From Chitinivibrionales bacterium (GTDB taxonomy: Bacteria; Fibrobacterota; Chitinivibrionia; Chitinivibrionales; JANQEN01): a stretch of DNA of 58,487 nt. Positions 53,293 through 58,487 of this stretch are shown here, one piece after another (within the stretch, counting starts at the first letter, position 1; every line of letters starts with the position of its first letter). The stretch spans positions 1-58,487 of the forward strand of contig JANQEN010000249.1 in the NCBI GenBank assembly GCA_028278335.1, read 5' to 3'. The notes under the pieces were generated by a model that worked only from the letters and a program-made list of their open reading frames with translations, was not told where the DNA came from and did not search any database. A program made the position numbers and the translations under genes.

Positions 53293-54330
53293 ATGAAAAA
53301 GCAGACTCTCTCAATAGTATCTCCACCCTTTGATGAATTTCAGCCAGTTCTATGGGTACCTCCTGGGTCAAAGGGGGCAAAAGATCAAAAATCAATTCAC
53401 TCAGTCACCCGAGATCATGGAGTTAATGGAAGATATTTTCTCCATAATCAAAATGATGAAATCAATGAGGGACGAAATTTTTTAGAAAAGGTGATTGTTG
53501 AATATCGAATCGGTTCAATCAGCAATGATCTTTTTACGGTAGGTGATTTTTTTGATGTGGACTACCCCTTTGATGTTAAGGCTGAAGGCAATATCATGGG
53601 TGATATGGCCGAACGTATTGCGCGACGAATCGTGAAATATTTTTTGCAGCATCATTCAAAGCAGGGAAAAACAGGCGGGATATTTGATCACCGCTTTAAC
53701 TTAACCGAACGAAATAATTTTATTGTTAATCATACCGACTCCTTTATTCTCAAAATCCAGAAGTATCCAAATTTGGTAATATTAAAAAAGACTGGTAGTG
53801 GAAAGTATGGGTATGAAAATATAAAGGAGTTGGATGGACTTTTTGATTATCGATATAAAAGACAGCACCATGTGTTAGTGTTGGAAAGCAAACTCGATAA
53901 AATTAATATTAATAAAACGGATTTAATTTCCAATCTTTTTGTTCCGCTCCGTCAATTTTTCCCAAAGGCATTATTTTCGTATATTCTTTTTTCTGACCGA
54001 CACTCACTATTTAAAAAGAAAAACTACACCAAGCTTCGTGAGCTTAAAGAGAGACCCTTAAGTATTTATAAAAAACTAAATGAATCTGATATTGGGGTCC
54101 TCTATTTTACGTTTAACGAATCTCGTGATGACTTCGAACGGATTAAAAATCATTTGATTACGCAATATCGATCAGTTGTTCGATTGGACGCTCAATTCTA
54201 TGGTAAAATGGTACTCTCCGATCGAAAGATTGTCCTTTTTGACGAAGGCGAAACTCCTCGGATCAAACTTATAAAAGATGCCCGTTATGGTATGTGGCGG
54301 GAGGTTAAGCTTTACCATAAGAGAAAGTGA
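53293..54330 (+). CDS. Uncharacterised protein with PD-(D/E)XK-like nuclease signature
   Basis: A 345-residue soluble protein without a family I recognise. The central text ELDGLFDYRYKRQHHVLVLE followed by SKLDKI gives an E/D-x-x-D...(10-15)...ExK arrangement typical of the PD-(D/E)XK restriction-nuclease fold, preceded by a helix with ERIARRIVKYFL. Flanking parts are mixed. It could be a nuclease, a nuclease-fold remnant, or neither. The start lacks a good ribosome binding site. It is convergent with the U32 gene, eight bases apart. Confidence 0.5.
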   Translation: MKKQTLSIVSPPFDEFQPVLWVPPGSKGAKDQKSIHSVTRDHGVNGRYFLHNQNDEINEGRNFLEKVIVEYRIGSISNDLFTVGDFFDVDYPFDVKAEGNIMGDMAERIARRIVKYFLQHHSKQGKTGGIFDHRFNLTERNNFIVNHTDSFILKIQKYPNLVILKKTGSGKYGYENIKELDGLFDYRYKRQHHVLVLESKLDKININKTDLISNLFVPLRQFFPKALFSYILFSDRHSLFKKKNYTKLRELKERPLSIYKKLNESDIGVLYFTFNESRDDFERIKNHLITQYRSVVRLDAQFYGKMVLSDRKIVLFDEGETPRIKLIKDARYGMWREVKLYHKRK

Positions 54331-54337
54331 CTTGTCA

Positions 54338-56359
54338 CTATTGTAGTCCACCTTTGTGATTTACCAAGGTAGTCTCAGGTATTTTTGATTTATTGTTATA
54401 GTGTGATAACACTGTCTTAAGGGTCTTTTTTCGTGGCGGACAAAAACTAAGATCCAGCACAAAATGACTAATACCCAGGGCTTTCAATTTGTCTCGTCGA
54501 TGGGTAAGGCAGAGTGGCTTTTCTCCTAAAAGGTAGTACAGATTGTCAAATTTCTGTGCGAAAAATGAGCAGTGTCTATTATCCTGAATACAGTCATTAA
54601 GTTTTACAACGGGTTTGATTTTTGAAATAAATAGAGGGACAAATCCAAAGAGTGTGATAAATCCACTGGTATGACTGGTGGCTTTAAGATTAAGAATGTC
54701 ATCTTCCGGTGAGTAGTAGAAATGGGAAAATTCCTTAGAGAAGAGAAACTCTTGCGTGCTTCGATTCGTGCACCAAATTGAGGCGTCTGCATAGAGTTGC
54801 TGTTTTCTTGAGAAGAGAGCGAGCTGGCCAAGCTGTCCGCACATCCAACTGTTGTAGCGATTGTGAATTAGTGAGGCTATTGCCTTTTTCCATTGAGGAA
54901 GGTCATGTTCAGCAATATAAGGAGGAAGGGCAAGCATGATATTTTGACTATTCTTTGAAAAAATTCGGGGCTGGTTTGTTATCTGCTGAAGCATGGGGTG
55001 GTGGCACTGAATTATGAGTCCATCGCAGGGAATGTTCTTTACAAGGGGAATCCAATTAAGATTGTTGATTCTTAGATAAACTTTTTCGTAAGCTTTTTTA
55101 CTGTTCTTTCTTTGAAGAAATTTATTGAGAACCCTTTTTGTATGGGGATAGTTTTTTTTGAAATAAATTGGCTTTCCTGGAAGTTTTTTGGGATACTTCT
55201 GAAGCGGCGATCCCTTTTTCCGTGCTGTTAAATAAACTCTATCTCCCTTGCGTGCTTCGGGTTGTTTGTTGACCTGCAATTGGATAGCCTTTTTGGTCTG
55301 TGCGATTTCTAAGACCGTTAATGACTGACCTTCTAAACCATCTTGACTGTGAATTCGGATCTTATCATTGGTAAAAATTTCAGTTTCCGTTTCAATGGTA
55401 AGCTGCTTTGGGCCGCATGATTTAACGGTGCCAAGCAAATTACCAGTCCCTGCAGGATTTACTGCATCAATAATCCTGTCTACCCGCATACCCTGTAAAA
55501 AGAATGAGCTCTTTGGTCTGCCAAAGTCATTGAGCAATTCTTCCTTAACGTTTGTTATACTTTCGGGGTGGTCTAAAAGGTGTCGATATGCCTTGACAAC
55601 AGAGTAAACATACTGGGCTCCCCTCATTCTTCCTTCAATCTTTAAGCTGGCGATACCCAATTCTTTGTACTTTTGAATTGCCTCTATAGCCCAAAAGTCT
55701 CTTGGTGAGAAATAAAATCCCGACCCCTGGCTACTATAAAAGCGCCTTCGACATACTTGGGTGCATCGTCCGCGGTTGCCACTAAATCCGCCAAGGTAAC
55801 TTGAAGCCAAGCATAACCCGGAAATAGAATAACAGAGCGCACCGTGGATAAATAGCTCTAATTCCATAGAGGGATTTTGAGATCTGATAGTACTAATTTC
55901 TTGTAGTGATAACTCTCGGGAGAGAATCACTCGGGAAAGACCTAACTTTTTTGCTGTCTTCACTCCAAGACTATTATGGATGTTCATTTGAGTACTTGCA
56001 TGTAGTGGAACACCAGGAAAGTGTTGTTGCGCTAAATGCAATAATCCGGTATCCTGAATTATAAGACCATCAACGCCCAATTGCTCTAATTGATAAAGAA
56101 GATCCAAGAGAGGCGACAGTTCCTGTTGTTTTATAACAGTATTGAGCGTAATGTAAACTTTGATGCCCTGTTTATGGGCAAAGGGTATTAAATAAGAGAG
56201 AGTTGCAACAGTAAAGTTTTTCGCTCGAATACGCGCATTAAACTGATCTAATCCTAAATAGACTGCATTTGCCCCAGCTTGTATAGCTGCATGAAAGGTT
56301 TCCATTGATCCTGCAGGGGCAAGAAGTTCCGGTAGGGCATTGTTAGTTACTTTTTTCAT
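54338..56359 (-). CDS. U32 family peptidase (YdcP/RlhA-like)
   Basis: A 673-residue U32 protein. The N-terminal barrel has LPELLAPAGSMETFHAAIQA, NAVYLGLDQFNARIRAKNF, VYITLNTVIK; the U32 signature region is ELFIHGALCYSISGLCLAS, followed by the Cys set GNRGRCTQVCRR. A C-terminal extension (about 300-673) is present, as in longer U32 members. Some U32 proteins are tRNA/rRNA hydroxylation factors (RlhA, TrhP) rather than proteases, so activity is not assigned. ATG 56359 has no strong ribosome binding site; the TTG three codons earlier is less likely. Confidence 0.88.
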   Translation of the reverse strand: MKKVTNNALPELLAPAGSMETFHAAIQAGANAVYLGLDQFNARIRAKNFTVATLSYLIPFAHKQGIKVYITLNTVIKQQELSPLLDLLYQLEQLGVDGLIIQDTGLLHLAQQHFPGVPLHASTQMNIHNSLGVKTAKKLGLSRVILSRELSLQEISTIRSQNPSMELELFIHGALCYSISGLCLASSYLGGFSGNRGRCTQVCRRRFYSSQGSGFYFSPRDFWAIEAIQKYKELGIASLKIEGRMRGAQYVYSVVKAYRHLLDHPESITNVKEELLNDFGRPKSSFFLQGMRVDRIIDAVNPAGTGNLLGTVKSCGPKQLTIETETEIFTNDKIRIHSQDGLEGQSLTVLEIAQTKKAIQLQVNKQPEARKGDRVYLTARKKGSPLQKYPKKLPGKPIYFKKNYPHTKRVLNKFLQRKNSKKAYEKVYLRINNLNWIPLVKNIPCDGLIIQCHHPMLQQITNQPRIFSKNSQNIMLALPPYIAEHDLPQWKKAIASLIHNRYNSWMCGQLGQLALFSRKQQLYADASIWCTNRSTQEFLFSKEFSHFYYSPEDDILNLKATSHTSGFITLFGFVPLFISKIKPVVKLNDCIQDNRHCSFFAQKFDNLYYLLGEKPLCLTHRRDKLKALGISHFVLDLSFCPPRKKTLKTVLSHYNNKSKIPETTLVNHKGGLQ

Positions 56360-56379
56360 GTCGCACAATAATGAATAAA

Positions 56380-56404
56380 GGCTAATAAAATGAATTTATT
56401 AGCC
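56380..56404 (-). terminator. Terminator between ahcY and the U32 gene
   Basis: GGCTAATAAA pairs perfectly with TTTATTAGCC (56380-56389 with 56395-56404) around five bases; on the minus strand TTTATTCATTATT follows. It lies 28 bases after the ahcY stop and overlaps the upstream region of the U32 start. Confidence 0.65.
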
Positions 56405-56431
56405 CTTCAATCAAATGTTCTCAATTATTCG

Positions 56432-57865
56432 TTAGTACCGATAGTGCCCTGGTTTGTAGGGACCATCCACTGGTACACCAATGTAATCGGCCTGTTCTTG
56501 GCTTAGTTTAGTTAGGTTAACACCCAGCTTATCTAAGTGCAAGCGGGCAACTTCCTCATCCAGTTCTTTAGGAAGCATGTAAACACCGGTTTCATAGGTA
56601 TTTTTCCACAAGTCAATCTGTGCTAAAGTTTGGTTACAAAAAGAAGTGCTCATCACAAAGCTTGGATGACCAGTGGCGCAACCAAGGTTTATCAACCGGC
56701 CTTCAGCAAGGAGGTAGATACAATGACCATCAGGAAAGGTGAACCGGTGAACCGGGCATTCACTCCCCTTGATCTCTTCCTTTTTAATTCCCGGCCAATT
56801 TTCAAGCTCTGCCACCTGGATTTCATTGTCAAAGTGTCCAATATTACAAACAATTGCCTGGTCCTTCATTTTGCTCATATGTTCAGCTGTGATAATGTCC
56901 TTATTACCGGTTGTGGTAACATAGATATCAGCTTCAGGAAGAGCGTCTTCAACAGTGCATACTTTGTATCCGGCCATGCACGCTTGTAAAGCACAAATAG
57001 GATCAATCTCACTGACCAAGACCTTTGCCTTTTCGTTTTGCAACGATTCAGCTGAGCCCTTTCCAACATCACCAAAACCACAGATCATGGCAGTTTTTCC
57101 AGCCATTAACACATCCATTGCGCGCTTGATACCATCTGTCAATGAGTGACGGCAACCATAAATATTATCAAATTTTGATTTAGTTACTGAATCATTAACA
57201 TTAATGGCAGGAAAGAGCAGTTTTTTAGCATCCATCATCTGATAAAGGCGATGAACACCGGTGGTTGTCTCCTCAGATACACCGCGGATTTCAGAGGCTA
57301 TGCCATGCCAGTAGTTGGTGTCCTTTGCGTATACTTCCTTAAGAAGATTTTTTACTACCTGTTCCTCATAAATGTCAGTGGGCTGATTAACCCAATCATC
57401 ACCCTCTTCTAACTCGTATCCCTTATGGATTAACAGCGTTGCATCACCACCATCATCAACAATAATGCTAGGACCTTTTCCATCACCAAAACTTAACGCT
57501 TGAAAAGTGCAAGCCCAGTATTCTTCTAACGTTTCACCCTTCCAGGCAAAAACTGGAACACCACTCTTTGCTATAGCTGCTGCTGCATGATCTTGGGTGG
57601 AGAAGATATTACAGGAGGCCCAACGTACATCTGCGCCCAAATCCTTTAAGGTTTCTATGAGAACGGCTGTTTGTATGGTCATGTGCAGTGATCCGGAAAT
57701 ACGCGCACCTGCAAGAGGTTTTTCACTGGCATATTTTTTTCTAACAGACATAAGTCCCGGCATTTCATGCTCGGCAATGTCTAATTCCTTACGTCCCCAA
57801 TCAGCCAAGTTAATATCAGATACTTGATAAGGGATTGACGAAAATAGTTCGATTGTGGGTGCCAT
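56432..57865 (-). CDS. ahcY: Adenosylhomocysteinase
   Basis: A 477-residue S-adenosylhomocysteine hydrolase, which splits SAH to adenosine and homocysteine in the methyl cycle. Visible landmarks: [53 protein letters not shown] (with the active-site Lys), the NAD-binding [24 protein letters not shown] and the C-terminal KPGHYRY tail that contacts the neighbouring subunit. Full length and intact. AAGGAG lies seven bases before ATG 57865. Single gene in this direction. Confidence 0.97.
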   Translation of the reverse strand: MAPTIELFSSIPYQVSDINLADWGRKELDIAEHEMPGLMSVRKKYASEKPLAGARISGSLHMTIQTAVLIETLKDLGADVRWASCNIFSTQDHAAAAIAKSGVPVFAWKGETLEEYWACTFQALSFGDGKGPSIIVDDGGDATLLIHKGYELEEGDDWVNQPTDIYEEQVVKNLLKEVYAKDTNYWHGIASEIRGVSEETTTGVHRLYQMMDAKKLLFPAINVNDSVTKSKFDNIYGCRHSLTDGIKRAMDVLMAGKTAMICGFGDVGKGSAESLQNEKAKVLVSEIDPICALQACMAGYKVCTVEDALPEADIYVTTTGNKDIITAEHMSKMKDQAIVCNIGHFDNEIQVAELENWPGIKKEEIKGSECPVHRFTFPDGHCIYLLAEGRLINLGCATGHPSFVMSTSFCNQTLAQIDLWKNTYETGVYMLPKELDEEVARLHLDKLGVNLTKLSQEQADYIGVPVDGPYKPGHYRY

Positions 57866-58487
57866 GATATTTCTCCTTATATATTTATTTAAATAAGTAT
57901 TGAATTGCCAAATCTGCTATTTACACCATTACAAGCTTATAAAATAAGCTATATGCTATCTATTACACAATTGTAATGTTTGTATGATTTAATAATACGT
58001 ACTAATAGTTAGAAAATTAAACCTCTATAACCAAATATAGAAAAATAGATATCACGCCCCTTTAATAAAAAATGTGATATTTTAAACCTTATATTTAGTT
58101 AAAGCGACTATTAAAAATTAAAGGCATATTTTTTCTCAAATTATGTGAACTTGGTGACCACCGAATATTTTTATTTAAAAGTGGGTGATTGGCGAAAATA
58201 CCATCAACTTACCGGTCTATGAGAAAAAACATCACATAAGCATTCAAGTATTCTCTATAGTGGGGAATAATGATTGGAAGTAGAAATACATTGTAATAGA
58301 TAATAAAAATTAATTCTTTCAGTTATTGTTAAAGCGATTAACTTTAAAAAAGGAAATTTTACCTAAATTGATTCATTTATACACTTTTTATATATATTAA
58401 TTCATAGTATAATGTATAGATTATATTCTCTGAATTTTAATAGAAAGTTGAATTATAAATAACCAATTTCATATATTAAATTTAGAA
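57866..58487. other. Long AT-rich region upstream of ahcY, to window edge
   Basis: About 620 bases, extremely AT-rich, holding the ahcY ribosome binding site near 57872-57878. No gene, tRNA or SAH-riboswitch-like GC-rich fold was recognised. It may contain the promoter of ahcY and the end or start of a gene beyond the window. Confidence 0.4.

Noticed and set aside
54326..54339. Hairpin AGTGAC-TT-GTCACT at a stop codon as a terminator
   Set aside because: Two-base loop and no T-run; sterically poor.
57866..58487. SAH riboswitch upstream of ahcY
   Set aside because: The region is nearly all A/T with no GC-rich conserved core.

Overview
Organism. The window looks like part of the chromosome of a member of the Fibrobacterota, probably a non-rumen, fermentative, Chitinivibrionia-like anaerobe. 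Two lineage markers support this: a FISUMP (TIGR02145-type) domain at the C-terminus of a giant surface protein, and two copies of the TIGR02147/DUF4423 regulator family first defined in Fibrobacter. Several exported proteins end in FlgD/T9SS-like C-terminal domains, as in the Bacteroidota-Fibrobacterota group. The DNA is visibly AT-rich, especially between genes. No tRNA, rRNA, CRISPR array, insertion sequence or prophage was seen. All identifications come from reading the sequence; no database search was run.

Layout. 1-17.9 kb is mostly surface and secreted functions: a DUF4180 protein, a BNR-type exported protein, a 1637-residue repeat protein, a FapA-family/double-STAS gene pair, then a leftward block of TIGR02147 regulator, propeller lipoprotein, S41-like protease and gingipain-like C25 protease. 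18.2-27.9 kb is leftward and redox/signalling related: a small [2Fe-2S] protein whose frame is interrupted by an in-frame UGA followed by a SECIS-like hairpin (a probable selenoprotein), a chorismate mutase, an M29-like protein, two roadblock/LC7 proteins, a ferredoxin-V4R protein, a group 3-like [NiFe] hydrogenase (large and small subunits), a second V4R protein, and a kinase-fold protein that has lost its catalytic residues. 29.0-34.0 kb is a complete hoxFUYH-hoxW operon for an NAD-coupled bidirectional hydrogenase. 34.6-39.3 kb is a second TIGR02147-lipoprotein-secreted protein locus. 39.4-58 kb holds a small membrane protein, a beta-helix protein, a Nif3-like protein, a PadR-controlled RND efflux operon, a Na+/Ca2+ exchanger-like protein, an Xre-type regulator, a monofunctional transglycosylase, a HAD phosphatase, an aminotransferase, a putative nuclease-fold orphan, a U32 peptidase and adenosylhomocysteinase.

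How it fits together. The Hox enzyme would equilibrate NADH and H2 in fermentation. The other hydrogenase has no diaphorase gene; it sits with a pseudokinase, V4R domains and roadblock proteins, so a sensing, scaffolding or polarity-linked role is plausible (inference). The most notable items are the UGA-containing [2Fe-2S] gene with its SECIS-like element, the hydrogenase-pseudokinase-roadblock-V4R cluster, and the twice-seen coupling of a TIGR02147 regulator to a carboxypeptidase-regulatory/beta-propeller lipoprotein.
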